Assembly (NCBI GenBank): GCA_964547135.1
Contig: CAZJMK010000008.1
Coordinates: 1 to 64,000 of the forward strand
DNA length: 64,000 nucleotides
Direction: 5' to 3'
DNA from: JAJXSS01 sp964547135
Lineage (GTDB): Bacteria > Planctomycetota > Phycisphaerae > Phycisphaerales > Phycisphaeraceae
The notes below the pieces were generated by a model that saw nothing but the letters and a program-made list of their open reading frames with translations, searched no databases and had not been told where the DNA came from. Position 1 is the stretch's first letter. Each line of letters opens with the position of its first letter. The translations under genes were made by a program, and so were the position numbers. Below, one piece after another: positions 51,060-59,943 of this stretch.

Positions 51060-51239
51060 TGACGCCGAGGGCTTTAGCCCCGGATCAATTCACGATCATC
51101 CGGCCCTGAAGGGCACGGCGTCATTGGCCGTGCATATGAATGTGGCACCCCCCCCCGGGGGCACCCCCGGCGGTATGATCGACCCTGGTGATTCCCCCAG
51201 CCGAGGGCGGCTGGGCTACATGACCACTCGACCACTTCC
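51060..51239. repeat. TGACGCCG element (64 bp), GTGGCACC repeat and octamers
   Basis: A full TGACGCCG element at 51060-51123, the GTGGCACC...GGGCTACA repeat at 51142-51221 with a poly-C expansion (nine C), then CACTCGAC/CACTTCC octamers at 51223-51239. They fill the aroDE to GT4 gap; no gene is seen. Confidence 0.88.
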
Positions 51240-51250
51240 GCTGTCCCGCC

Positions 51251-52399
51251 TCACGCCGCCACCTGAGCTTTACGGCTCTGTACCCCCGCCTGCATCCGTT
51301 CCACCGTCTGCACAAATCGCGCTGCCGTCGCCTGCCAGGTGTATTGCTCCAATCGCGCCCGACCCTTCTCCACCAGTTGCTCACGCAGCCGTTTGTCACG
51401 CATCAGCTTCATCAACCCCCGTGCCACCGCACAACTGTCCACCGGGTCCACCAGCACCGCTGCGTCCCCCGTCACCTCCGGCACACTCGTCGCATTGGCC
51501 GCCAACACTGCGGTGTCCGTCGCAAATGCATCCAGCACCGGCAACCCGAACCCTTCCGACAAACTCGGATACGCCAGCACCTCCGCGCCGGTCATCAAAC
51601 ATGACAACTCTTCCTCCTTCACGTACCCCAGCAGATGCACATTCGCTTCCAGGCTCAATCGTTCCACAATCGTCATCAGTTCGCTGCGCGTCTGATCGCT
51701 CAATCCGACAATCACCAATTCCCACGACGATCGTGCCGCCTTTTCCAGCATCGCCCATGCGTCGATCACGTGCCTGGTATTCTTGCGCGGGTCCGCTGCC
51801 CCAAGGTGAATTACATACGGCGGCGCAATCCCATATCGATTCATCACCTTCTGCGCCCGGGCCGGCTCCACCAACTTAATCCCCGTGCCCGATGCCCATG
51901 GGTTCACAATGATGCGCTGAGCGTCGGCTGAAAATCGCTCCATCAACCGCTGCTTGGTGAACTCCGACGGGCACATGATCCAACCATTCTGACACGCAGT
52001 CCGCACACCCTTTTCAAATCGCTGCACCTGCTCCGCAGGGTAGTACTGCGGCTCGTCCAGCGGAATGATGTCATGCACCGTCACCAACGTCGGCACCATC
52101 GGCCAGCGGGGGCACGAATTGGCCGGGCAATGCAACATGTCCACGCCATGCGTCCATGCGGTCAGCGGCAAACGAAAACCCTCCCACGCATTCCAACGAT
52201 CGCCGGGCATTTCCATGAAGCGCGGGTGAAAATGTTGGGCGACAATCGGCGGGGTCACCTGCCCCGGTAACCGGTGATAAGCGTAAACCTCCCAGTACGG
52301 GCGCAGGTATGCCACATGCTGATACAGCGCCAGCAGCGACTTGCCGATGCCTCGGCGCTGCGGGCTGAAAATGGGGCGGGCATCCAATGCAATCCGCAT
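51251..52399 (-). CDS. GT4 family glycosyltransferase
   Basis: 382 residues from an ATG preceded by GAGGTGG. GT-B type: MRIALDARPIFSPQRRGIGKSLLALYQHV, a central YVIHLGAADPRKNTRHVIDAW, then EVLAYPSLSEGFGLPVLDAFATDTAVLAANATSVPEV with the family's EX7E-like donor motif. It is the last gene of the polysaccharide cluster, separated by 195 bases from the GT2 gene upstream. Similar enzymes add mannose or rhamnose to surface glycans; the donor is unknown here. Confidence 0.87.
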   Translation of the reverse strand: MRIALDARPIFSPQRRGIGKSLLALYQHVAYLRPYWEVYAYHRLPGQVTPPIVAQHFHPRFMEMPGDRWNAWEGFRLPLTAWTHGVDMLHCPANSCPRWPMVPTLVTVHDIIPLDEPQYYPAEQVQRFEKGVRTACQNGWIMCPSEFTKQRLMERFSADAQRIIVNPWASGTGIKLVEPARAQKVMNRYGIAPPYVIHLGAADPRKNTRHVIDAWAMLEKAARSSWELVIVGLSDQTRSELMTIVERLSLEANVHLLGYVKEEELSCLMTGAEVLAYPSLSEGFGLPVLDAFATDTAVLAANATSVPEVTGDAAVLVDPVDSCAVARGLMKLMRDKRLREQLVEKGRARLEQYTWQATAARFVQTVERMQAGVQSRKAQVAA

Positions 52400-52594
52400 A
52401 ACCGTCCACCTCACATCATGGTGACGCAGCGTCACGTACCACGAGCCTCATGACACCCACCCGTGACAACACAAGTTCAATCACATCATTCAATGTTTAC
52501 TTCGGCCAAGTGACATCACCAGATTCAATCATCGCTTGAGGTGTCTTTGGCGATTTTGCGGTTGTTGCCGAATGTGCGGCCAGGCTGAAAATTA

Positions 52595-53521
52595 TCAAGC
52601 CGCCTGTCGCGTCATCGGCGTCAGGGTTTCAACTGAAAACCGGGTGCGTCCGCCATGCACCAGCATTTGTCGCAGGCTGCCGTTGGCCAGCCACCAGGGC
52701 CGATGCAGCAAACGTTGCCAAAGGTAGCCACGCCCCTCATCGCCCTGCATTTCCGCCCGTGCCAATTCGAAAATCCGTTCCCGCTGATCACAATTACGCC
52801 AAAGCGAAATGCGTTCAGGCAACGTCGGCAAATGCTCCGCGTGTCGCCTTGCAGCACGAATGAATTCAAGCCCCATGTCCACCGGGTGCAGCGCACTGCG
52901 ACTTTGTGTGTGTTCGCGCATGGCACTGGTCAAATGGGGCAGGTGACCCGGACTCAGCCCCGCCCCCAGCAATCGACAGGCAAATTCGTAATCAAACGCA
53001 TACTGCAACGACGCATCAAAATGCCCGTGTGCCTGAAAAACCTCGCGACGATAAAAACTGGCGACCGTCGGCAAAGGCTCGCAGTTGTGCATCAAATACG
53101 CCCGTAAATCAACCTCCGCAGGCGGCTCGTAAATGCCCAGCATCTGATCGTTATCACCAATCCGCAAACATCGACCCACAGCCCAGGGCGTCGTCGCATC
53201 ACGCATCCGCCGACCGACCATGTCCAGCGTACCGGGCAGGTAAAGGTCGTCCGCGTACAAAATGCTGACGATGTCACCGGTGGCACGGGCCAGGGCCAGA
53301 TTCAACGCCTCCGCCGGGCCGTGGTCGCTTTGATGAATGCAATGGGCCAATCGTGAACGATACAGGTCGATCACCCGACCGCTCTGATCATCGCTGCCTG
53401 CGTCGATGACGATGTATTCCAGGTTCGCATACCCCTGATCCAGCACACTGCACAAGGCTTGTTCGACAAAACGTTCCTGATTGCGACAGGGCGTGATCAC
53501 CGTGATGCGCGGCTGAGTCAT
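52595..53521 (-). CDS. GT2 family glycosyltransferase
   Basis: 308 residues from an ATG with GAGGAGG upstream. GT-A type: ITVITPCRNQERFVEQALCSVLDQGYANLEYIVIDAGSDDQSG, the DxD-like LYADDLYLPGTLD, and FYRREVFQAHGHFDASLQYAFDYEFACRLLGAG. The cytoplasmic C-terminus is about 100 residues. It adds a sugar to a lipid-linked or growing glycan. Confidence 0.87.
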   Translation of the reverse strand: MTQPRITVITPCRNQERFVEQALCSVLDQGYANLEYIVIDAGSDDQSGRVIDLYRSRLAHCIHQSDHGPAEALNLALARATGDIVSILYADDLYLPGTLDMVGRRMRDATTPWAVGRCLRIGDNDQMLGIYEPPAEVDLRAYLMHNCEPLPTVASFYRREVFQAHGHFDASLQYAFDYEFACRLLGAGLSPGHLPHLTSAMREHTQSRSALHPVDMGLEFIRAARRHAEHLPTLPERISLWRNCDQRERIFELARAEMQGDEGRGYLWQRLLHRPWWLANGSLRQMLVHGGRTRFSVETLTPMTRQAA

Positions 53522-53632
53522 GGCGGCCTCCTCGACAGGGGTTTGCATTGCGACCCAATCGCCGACAATAACTTCATCGACCACTTCACCACCCCGATTA
53601 AGTGTTAAAGATGGAATAAACCGAAATAACGA

Positions 53633-53804
53633 AGTGGCCGCGTGATCAAGTGATTGTATTTGTTTAGCGCGGACGCTTTGCGTCGGCGTTTGACGCCGTG
53701 CCCTTTAGGGCCGGATGTTTGTGAATGTGGCATCGCCCCCGGGGGCGCCCCCGGCGGTGGTAAAGTGCATGGTGATTCACCCAGCCGAGGGCGGCTGGGC
53801 TACA
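53633..53804. repeat. Octamer, GCGCGGACGC module, half TGACGCCG element and GTGGCATC repeat
   Basis: Octamers AAGTGGCC/GCGTGATC at 53633, GCGCGGACGCTTTGCGTCGGCG (53667-53688), a half TGACGCCG element (53691-53716), and the GTGGCATC...GGCTGGGCTACA repeat (53727-53804). There is no gene in this gap, which separates two GT2 genes. Confidence 0.85.
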
Positions 53805-53834
53805 ACACATGTAGTACGGCACCCCACCACAGCC

Positions 53835-54698
53835 TCATGCAGCCGCACGCGATTTCTTTTCTGCTGCCTTCACTTGGCCACTTGGCCACTGGGCAACTGG
53901 GCCACTTCTTTCGGCCACTGGGCCACTTGCTTCGATTCGCCGTAACTGCCACGCGATCATGCCGTGGTACGCTCCGTAAATCGCACTCAACCCAAGTCCA
54001 CGTAAACCCAATCGCCAACCATCGAGGTTCCGGTAGCTGTTCCAAAACGTCTGCAAGGGTTCCCCCAGCAATTGATGCCAGGTGAAGGGTTTGCCTTCGT
54101 GAAACAAACGCAGCGCATCCTTGGGCGGGTAACGCAACAAATGTTTCCGTGCCAGGTCACGGTACGAATCGCACCACAAATGTCGAATGTGATTGTCCAT
54201 CGTATTAGGCAGGCTCACCGTTTCGTACCCCGGTAAAACTTCCGTGATGCGATTGCACCAGGGCAGAAATCGTCCGCGATCCCGGTGCAACAACGCCAGC
54301 GTCGTCATCGCCTGATTGCCCCAAATGGTGCCCGTCAGCAGTCGGCGTTTGAAGTAATAACGCATCGGCAGACGAAAACCGCCCGCCTCCGGGCGATCGT
54401 TTAACGCCCTTGCCAAGTCGTTCACCAACGCTTGCGGAAATTGTTCATCCGGGTCCACCTTGAGCATCCAAGGCTGCGTCACGTGCTGCATCGCCCACGC
54501 CCGTGCCGGGTCCGCAATCGGCTCGGCAGGCCAATCGTAAATTTCACCCGTAAACTTTTCCGCCACCTGCCTTGAACCATCCCAGCTCTGCATATCAATC
54601 AATATGAGCTGCGAACAAAATGACAGCCGAGGCAGACACTGCTCCAGCATCGCCTTCTCGTTACAAAACGCCATGATGGCTGTGATGGGTAATTTCAT
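53835..54698 (-). CDS. GT2 family glycosyltransferase (WaaE-like), C-terminus in an octamer array
   Basis: 287 residues from the ATG at 54698. GT-A type: ITAIMAFCNEKAMLEQCLPRLSFCSQLILIDMQSWDGS, then VDPDEQFPQALVNDL, similar to WaaE/KdtX-type LPS glucosyltransferases. The last 30 residues (EASGPVAERSGPVAQWPSGQ) are encoded by the CACTTGGC octamer array (53871-53933), so they are not conserved sequence. The octamer length is not a multiple of three, so changes in copy number would shift the frame. The role is in surface-polysaccharide assembly. Confidence 0.82.
   Translation of the reverse strand: MKLPITAIMAFCNEKAMLEQCLPRLSFCSQLILIDMQSWDGSRQVAEKFTGEIYDWPAEPIADPARAWAMQHVTQPWMLKVDPDEQFPQALVNDLARALNDRPEAGGFRLPMRYYFKRRLLTGTIWGNQAMTTLALLHRDRGRFLPWCNRITEVLPGYETVSLPNTMDNHIRHLWCDSYRDLARKHLLRYPPKDALRLFHEGKPFTWHQLLGEPLQTFWNSYRNLDGWRLGLRGLGLSAIYGAYHGMIAWQLRRIEASGPVAERSGPVAQWPSGQVKAAEKKSRAAA
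53871..53933. repeat. Octamer array CACTTGGC/CACTGGGC inside a GT2 gene
   Basis: CACTTGGC CACTTGGC CACTGGGC AACTGGGC CACTTCTTTCGGC CACTGGGC CACTTGC spans 53871-53933. It encodes, on the minus strand, the last residues of the GT2 protein. Confidence 0.92.
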
Positions 54699-54720
54699 GC
54701 GTCGCTCATCATGTCTTTTC

Positions 54721-54960
54721 AAGCCGGGGACGAGTCCGCGAGGACCCGGGTATTGACTGGCGAGTCGGTGACTCGGTTCACCGGTTAACCGGTTGATTGG
54801 TTGATTGGTTGATTGGTTAATTGGGCGGAATGGTATATTTCTTTTCTGGCCGATTCACCGATTTACCGACTCACCGATCAACCACCCGGAATACCCAAGT
54901 CCTCGTCACTACGTTCCTCGTCCTTGGCTTGGTAAATCCGAAATTCGAAATTCGAAATCA
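54721..54960. repeat. Palindromic composite with octamer arrays inside AAGCC arms
   Basis: Arms AAGCCGGGGACGAG...CCCGGGTATT (54721-54754) and AATACCCAAGTCCTCG...CTTGGCTT (54890-54932) face each other. Between them lie GGTTGATT octamers (x3) and CCGATTCACCGATTTACC octamers. CGAAATTC heptamers follow to 54960. The whole is a large potential cruciform between two polysaccharide genes. Confidence 0.88.
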
Positions 54961-54980
54961 TTATCACTCGCCCACTTTCC

Positions 54981-55742
54981 TCACGCCGCCTGTCGCAACG
55001 ATTGCTGCGCTTTGATCGCGTTGCGTACAAACAGCACATCGCCGCCGGACAGTTGCCCATCGCGGGTCCAACTGTGCTGGTTGTAAAAATTATGAATGCG
55101 GTAGCCGCGCTGTCGCAAAAATAAATCCAAATCCGTCAACGTCGGCGCCCCTTCATACGCAGCCGTGAAATTCACTTCCAAATAAATGCACGCGATGCCT
55201 TTTGCCAATAATTTTTCCGCACCGCGCAGAGCTTCGAGTTCATACCCCTGCAAATCGAGTTTGAGGATGTCGATGCGCTCGATGCCATGACATGCCGCCC
55301 AGTCATCCAGCCGAACGCTGGGCACCACGCGACAGGCTTCCAGTTTCATCGCACTGCTGAATCGATCCGCCTCCGCCCCCGCCGGCAGAGCCGAGCACGC
55401 CATCTTTTCCGCGTTGATGTGCATCGTGACATTGCCGGTGGTCGCCGACAACGCCTGGGCATGCACCGTCGCACTCTGATTGCGCAGGTTGTTTTCACAC
55501 ACCTGGCGTGACTCGGCAATCGGCTCAAACGCATGCACCTGACTGTTGGGGAAGCGCTGTAAAAATTGCAGACTGGTCCGCCCGTCAAACGCTCCGCCAT
55601 CGACGATGACCAGCGTTTGATCATGCGGCACATTGCGTTCAAGTGCATCCATCCACGGATGCGGGTTGATCACCGTGCAGGTGGTCAGCCGACCGGTTCG
55701 AATCAGCCAGCGCCAGTACAGTTGTTTGAGTTTGTAAAGCAT
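54981..55742 (-). CDS. FkbM-type methyltransferase
   Basis: 253 residues. SAM-binding DGGAFDGRTSLQFLQRFPNSQVHAFEP, and the second motif IDILKLDLQGYELEALRGAEKLLAKG fits the FkbM family (O-methyltransferases of sugars in surface glycans). The C-terminus LRQRGYRIHNFYNQHSWTRDGQLSGGDVLFVRN is typical. It lies 27 bases after the upstream GT2, so probably in one transcript. Confidence 0.88.
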   Translation of the reverse strand: MLYKLKQLYWRWLIRTGRLTTCTVINPHPWMDALERNVPHDQTLVIVDGGAFDGRTSLQFLQRFPNSQVHAFEPIAESRQVCENNLRNQSATVHAQALSATTGNVTMHINAEKMACSALPAGAEADRFSSAMKLEACRVVPSVRLDDWAACHGIERIDILKLDLQGYELEALRGAEKLLAKGIACIYLEVNFTAAYEGAPTLTDLDLFLRQRGYRIHNFYNQHSWTRDGQLSGGDVLFVRNAIKAQQSLRQAA

Positions 55743-55769
55743 TATTAAATGTGACCCTTGCTTGGCAAC

Positions 55770-56762
55770 TTACGCCGCCATCGACCAGTAAAGCACCCGC
55801 CACGATTGCAGCGACATCGGTTCACGCCTGACCGCCTGCCAGGCGTGATATCGCGCCAGTTTCACATTACGCTGTTCCATCGCGTGACAAGCCCAGCTTC
55901 GGCAGATGTCAGCCACGGACATTTTGTGGGCACAACGTTCACGCACAATCTCCAAATTCGGTTCGCCGGGCAACCCTCGACGCGCCCACGCCGACTGCAT
56001 GACCCTGCCGATGTTGTTCATCATGTCGTCAAAATGGTTGTAACAGGTACTACCCAGGTGTCTGCGATAGCGATACAGCACCTTGGGGATGTTGGCCAGC
56101 CGCCCTTGTTCTGCCAGTCGTAAAAACAAGTCCAGGTCTTCGACATAGCCGACGCTGGTGTCGATGCCGCCGATTTTCAACCACACATCGCGTCGGAACA
56201 TGGTCGTGCCGTTGATGATGCCCGAAGCGTTGGCCTCCAGCAGCAGCCGAACGATTTCATCGTGTTCGGTCGTCGGGGTCTGCAATCCGCAGGGGCTTCC
56301 AAATGGGTCGGTTTTTTCCAACCACGTGCCCACCGCGACGCATTCGGGGTGTTCGACCATGTACTGATATTGCAGTGCCAATCGTTCCGGCAACGCGGTG
56401 TCGTCCGAATCCATGCGAGCCACCAGCGGCGCACGCGCCTGTTCGACGGCTCGATTGATGTTGCGATAACCCTCGTGAGCAAACGCCAGCACACGCAGAC
56501 GATCATCCTGCGTCGCCAACTGGTTGGCAATGGTCAATGAATCATCCGTTGAACCGTCGTCCACCAGCAGTAATTCGAAATCGCGAAAGGTCTGAGCGCG
56601 AATGCTCTCCACCGCCTCGATCAGATAATCGCGGGTGTTATAGATGGGCATCACGACGGACACCCGTGGTGGTGGGGTTGTCGATGAAATCTGCATCCGG
56701 CTTTGCTCCGCAGCGGGCAACGGCACAACCGTCATGGCCGCCTTATGCGTTACCATCGGCAT
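55770..56762 (-). CDS. GT2 family glycosyltransferase
   Basis: 330 residues. The GT-A domain (RVSVVMPIYNTRDYLIEAVESIRAQTFRDFELLLVDDGSTDDSL) starts near residue 32 and has MDSDDTALPERL as the DxD-type metal site. Later, VYRRDVW-type residues (MFRRDVWLKIGGIDTSVGYVEDLDLFLRLAEQG) are in the acceptor loop. Several Met codons occur in the first 30 residues, so the exact start is uncertain. Confidence 0.87.
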   Translation of the reverse strand: MPMVTHKAAMTVVPLPAAEQSRMQISSTTPPPRVSVVMPIYNTRDYLIEAVESIRAQTFRDFELLLVDDGSTDDSLTIANQLATQDDRLRVLAFAHEGYRNINRAVEQARAPLVARMDSDDTALPERLALQYQYMVEHPECVAVGTWLEKTDPFGSPCGLQTPTTEHDEIVRLLLEANASGIINGTTMFRRDVWLKIGGIDTSVGYVEDLDLFLRLAEQGRLANIPKVLYRYRRHLGSTCYNHFDDMMNNIGRVMQSAWARRGLPGEPNLEIVRERCAHKMSVADICRSWACHAMEQRNVKLARYHAWQAVRREPMSLQSWRVLYWSMAA

Positions 56763-56785
56763 AAATGGGCTGCCGGTTCAGTGCG

Positions 56786-58027
56786 TCATGCTGCTTGTCG
56801 CTGGGGCATGGGCGTGTCATGCGTGACTGGTTCAGCCACCCCCGCCAATTGCAACAGGTTGCGGGCAGCGGTGAGCGGTTCCATGGCGCGCATGGCAGGT
56901 GAACAGAGGTTTTTTCCGCGCTGCTGCGCCAGGTCGCCGCGCCAGGTGGCAATCAGGGCTTGCGCCAGTGCGTCCGTGTCCTCACAGGGCACAAGTTTGC
57001 CGTTGAATCCCGGTTCAATGATTTCGTCAAAACCACCGGTGGCGGACCCGATCACAGGGATACCCAGACTCAGGCTTTCGAGCATGGTGTTGGGCAGATT
57101 GTCGCACCGCGAAGGCAGCACCGTCGCCTGTGCTTGCGCCACGATGCCCGATAATCGATCACGTTCGACCGCGCCCAACCAACGCACCTGACCTGCACGT
57201 TCACCCATGATCTCGCTACAGGTTTGCCAAACCCCGGCCTGGGCCTCCGCTCCGGCCCAAACCATGGTCAACCCCGGCTCATACTGCCACGCTTTTTTCA
57301 ACGCTTGTGCCAGCAAATCCGTCCCCTTCAGGCGTCCGAGTTTGCCCATAAACAGCAGGTACTTTTCAGGAAGCCCATCGCTGCTGATTCGAGATGAAAC
57401 CTTGACCGGAAACAACGGCGGTCGCAATACTTCCACATTGAACCCAAACTGCTCACGGTAGTGTCGGGCGGTATATCGGCTGGGGGCGTAGGCGATGTCG
57501 GCCCGGGCGATGCAACGGCGTTCGAGCGCCAAGAGCAGCCGAGCGTCGCAACCGCGACGGCCCCCATTGATCCGCATGTATAAATCCCCCGGCGAACTGC
57601 AGCGCACCAGTTGCTTACGACCCGGCTTCTTCTGCACAAACAACCCCGCCAATCCATGCTCGGAACTTTGCACCCAATCAAAGGGTCGTTGATCGTGTGC
57701 GACTTCCAGCGCCAGCGCAAGCCCGACCGCCACCCGCATTTGCTGAAGGGTTCCTCGATACAAATCACTGATCCGCCAATGGGTATCCGCCAGTTTCCCC
57801 ATGACCCTGGTCAACGGGTTGTCCGCGGGCGGAATATCATGAACCGTGATCTGATCATGTATGAATGGTTTGGCAGCATCATCACCACCGCCGACGAAAA
57901 TCGTGACCTGGTGTCCGAGTGCAACCAGGCTTCGCGCGATGTTATGAAGATATGATGCCAACCCGCCCTGATTACTCTGGCGGGTGACATATTCGGGCGT
58001 GAGAAAAGCAATACGCTGGGGTTTCAT
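56786..58027 (-). CDS. GT4 family glycosyltransferase
   Basis: 413 residues. GT-B type: RIAFLTPEYVTRQSNQGGLASYLHNIARSLVALGHQVTIFVGG, central YLLFMGKLGRLKGTDLLAQALKKAW, and a donor site at ATVLPSRCDNLPNTMLESLSLGIPVIGSATGGFDEII. Its ATG overlaps the ATP-grasp stop by four bases (ATGA). The C-terminus after about residue 375 is hydrophilic. Confidence 0.88.
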   Translation of the reverse strand: MKPQRIAFLTPEYVTRQSNQGGLASYLHNIARSLVALGHQVTIFVGGGDDAAKPFIHDQITVHDIPPADNPLTRVMGKLADTHWRISDLYRGTLQQMRVAVGLALALEVAHDQRPFDWVQSSEHGLAGLFVQKKPGRKQLVRCSSPGDLYMRINGGRRGCDARLLLALERRCIARADIAYAPSRYTARHYREQFGFNVEVLRPPLFPVKVSSRISSDGLPEKYLLFMGKLGRLKGTDLLAQALKKAWQYEPGLTMVWAGAEAQAGVWQTCSEIMGERAGQVRWLGAVERDRLSGIVAQAQATVLPSRCDNLPNTMLESLSLGIPVIGSATGGFDEIIEPGFNGKLVPCEDTDALAQALIATWRGDLAQQRGKNLCSPAMRAMEPLTAARNLLQLAGVAEPVTHDTPMPQRQAA

Positions 58028-59115
58028 GCGGCGATCCGTAAGGCTTGTCGTTGACGCAGGCGCTGCAGAAAATCAGCCACCTGAAACTCCTCCGACCAGC
58101 GCTGCCCCTGTACCCATTTGAACTCCGCAGTAGCGGGCGAGCCTTGCCATTCCCAGTGACCGGGACAGGCGTGAACCATCCAACTGACATAGGTGTAGCT
58201 GACTTCGCCGACGACCGGCTGACCGGCAGCGCCCCCGCGACGCAAACCGTCGATCGCCACAGTTTGGCTGCCCAGTGCCTGTGCGGTTTGGGCGGCAAGG
58301 CGCAGCATGTCCGGCGCGATGTGCTGCGGATTGGGGTCGAAATTACCGCTGCCGGAGGCACGAAAATCATTGGGTCGATTGAAGCGACGATAGGCGAAGA
58401 TACGGTTGCCGACGACGGTAAGCCGGGTGTCGAAAGCATTTTCAGGCAGAAACTCCTGAAAAAAGACGTAGTGGCTTTGCGGGTCCAGGTCCGGGCGCAG
58501 GGCATAGGGCGTACATTGGTAACGGACCCAATGCCAACTGGTGCGCAATTTGAAAAACAGGGTTTGCTTCTTCAAGAGCGCGGGCTTGAGCGATTCGATG
58601 GGTTGGCGAAAAAGCAGGTCCACCCACTGCGCCGCTTCGTCGGCATCGTGTACCAAACGCACATTGCTCGAACCAGCGCCCCCGGCCAGTTTCAGCACCA
58701 ACGGAAACATCGCTTCCTCGCGCAGCCATTGTTTGGCGGCGACGGCATCAAACCAGACCCAGGTTTTGGGTGTTGGAATGTTCAGCGTGTCAAACAAATG
58801 CGATTGCGCGATTTTGTCATCGTAGTGCCAGCACGTGGCCTGATCGGGATAGACGCACAGCCCCCGATAGCGTTCCAGCGTCGGCAGCAGACGCCGGGCG
58901 ATTTTCCCCATGCCGCCGAAGTGCGCCCAACGCCACATGAACCCGTCACAATCCCTGAGTTGCTCCAGCACGTCAGGCCTGCGCACGTCCACCGCTTTGA
59001 CTCGGCACCCGGCCTGTTGCAAAAGCTGCGTCCAGCGTGGGCTGGCGGCATCACAAAGCTCCGGCGTCCGCGGGTTGGTGTAGTTGTCGGGTTGGATGGC
59101 GATGGTGAAAGTCAT
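58024..59115 (-). CDS. ATP-grasp-type enzyme in the polysaccharide cluster
   Basis: 363 residues from the ATG at 59115. An ATP-grasp fold is suggested by CVYPDQATCWHYDDKIAQSHLFDTLNIPTPKTWVW, MFPLVLKLAGGAGSSNVRLV (Gly-rich ATP loop with Lys) and the later YVFFQEFLPENAFDTRLTVVGNRIFAYRR, then VAIDGLRRGGAAGQPVVGEVSYTY. Such proteins join a carboxylate to an amine or to another glycan-linked group. Adjacent to glycosyltransferases, it may add an amino acid to the polysaccharide, but the substrate is unknown. Overlaps the next GT4 by four bases. Confidence 0.78.
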   Translation of the reverse strand: MTFTIAIQPDNYTNPRTPELCDAASPRWTQLLQQAGCRVKAVDVRRPDVLEQLRDCDGFMWRWAHFGGMGKIARRLLPTLERYRGLCVYPDQATCWHYDDKIAQSHLFDTLNIPTPKTWVWFDAVAAKQWLREEAMFPLVLKLAGGAGSSNVRLVHDADEAAQWVDLLFRQPIESLKPALLKKQTLFFKLRTSWHWVRYQCTPYALRPDLDPQSHYVFFQEFLPENAFDTRLTVVGNRIFAYRRFNRPNDFRASGSGNFDPNPQHIAPDMLRLAAQTAQALGSQTVAIDGLRRGGAAGQPVVGEVSYTYVSWMVHACPGHWEWQGSPATAEFKWVQGQRWSEEFQVADFLQRLRQRQALRIAA

Positions 59116-59181
59116 GATGGGCTTTCCATTAAACCGATGGATCATCCGTTGCCGTTGCGCTTGCATGGCTCTTCAAGGCGC

Positions 59182-59928
59182 TCAAGCAATGGGTTGACTG
59201 CAATCGGCGATCAAGGGTGTCAGGCGCGTATCCACATCCACCTGTACCGCGTGGGCGGTCATTGCGTCGGGCATGGCCAGCAAGCGAACATCCTTCCAGA
59301 AACAACGCATCACCCAGTAAAACTCGCCGGCGGACCACTCCCGCACATGTTGGTAATAACGGGGCGGACCCGCGTTGTCGGAACCGGCATCACGGCGTCG
59401 ATTGGGGGTGGTCACCAAGGCCCGTGGCGCCAGCCCTGCCAGGGTGCGCAGAAAACGAGCGTAGTCGGTGATGTGCTCCACCACTTCAATCGCCACCGCG
59501 ACATCAAACGGCCCATCATCGACAGTCACCGGTCCATTGACATATTTCACATTCGGTCGAGCGCGATTGGCAATGGCCCAGTGATGCGCGCGGGTGTCAA
59601 ACTCAGAACATAAAATGGCACGCTGTGAATCCTCCGCCGCTTCGATGGCGAATCGACCTGTGCCGCCGCCCAGTTCCACAATCCGGCGATCCTCTCCCAG
59701 CATTTTGACCACCGTCTGATTGAGCGCCACGATGTTGGGCCATTCAAAGGGGCCGCCCTGAGCCTGCCGTTCAAGCTTGACGCGCAGGTTCACCGGCCCG
59801 ACCTCGGGGTTTTCACGGTAAGGCACGTCCGCCGGCGTGATCGGGTGGGTATCGGGTGACTTGACATCTGGTGCCAGATGAAGTTGGACCTTATTCCACA
59901 GGCGATGATGCAATGTATTCAAACGCAT
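59182..59928 (-). CDS. SAM-dependent methyltransferase
   Basis: 248 residues. The class I methyltransferase motif I is RRIVELGGGTGRFAIEAAE. Motif II/III, FDVAVAIEVVEHITDYARFLRTLAGLAPRALVTTPN, resembles the Methyltransf_11/23 type. The substrate is unknown. It lies 16 bases before the GT/methyltransferase fusion's stop side and in the same direction, so it is probably co-transcribed. Confidence 0.83.
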   Translation of the reverse strand: MRLNTLHHRLWNKVQLHLAPDVKSPDTHPITPADVPYRENPEVGPVNLRVKLERQAQGGPFEWPNIVALNQTVVKMLGEDRRIVELGGGTGRFAIEAAEDSQRAILCSEFDTRAHHWAIANRARPNVKYVNGPVTVDDGPFDVAVAIEVVEHITDYARFLRTLAGLAPRALVTTPNRRRDAGSDNAGPPRYYQHVREWSAGEFYWVMRCFWKDVRLLAMPDAMTAHAVQVDVDTRLTPLIADCSQPIA

Positions 59929-59943
59929 CGATAGCTCCAGGGA

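Noticed and set aside
58045..59613. Plus-strand 522-codon open frame
   Set aside because: Antisense to the ATP-grasp and methyltransferase genes; no domain, low-complexity Arg/His/Pro composition typical of antisense frames in GC-rich DNA.
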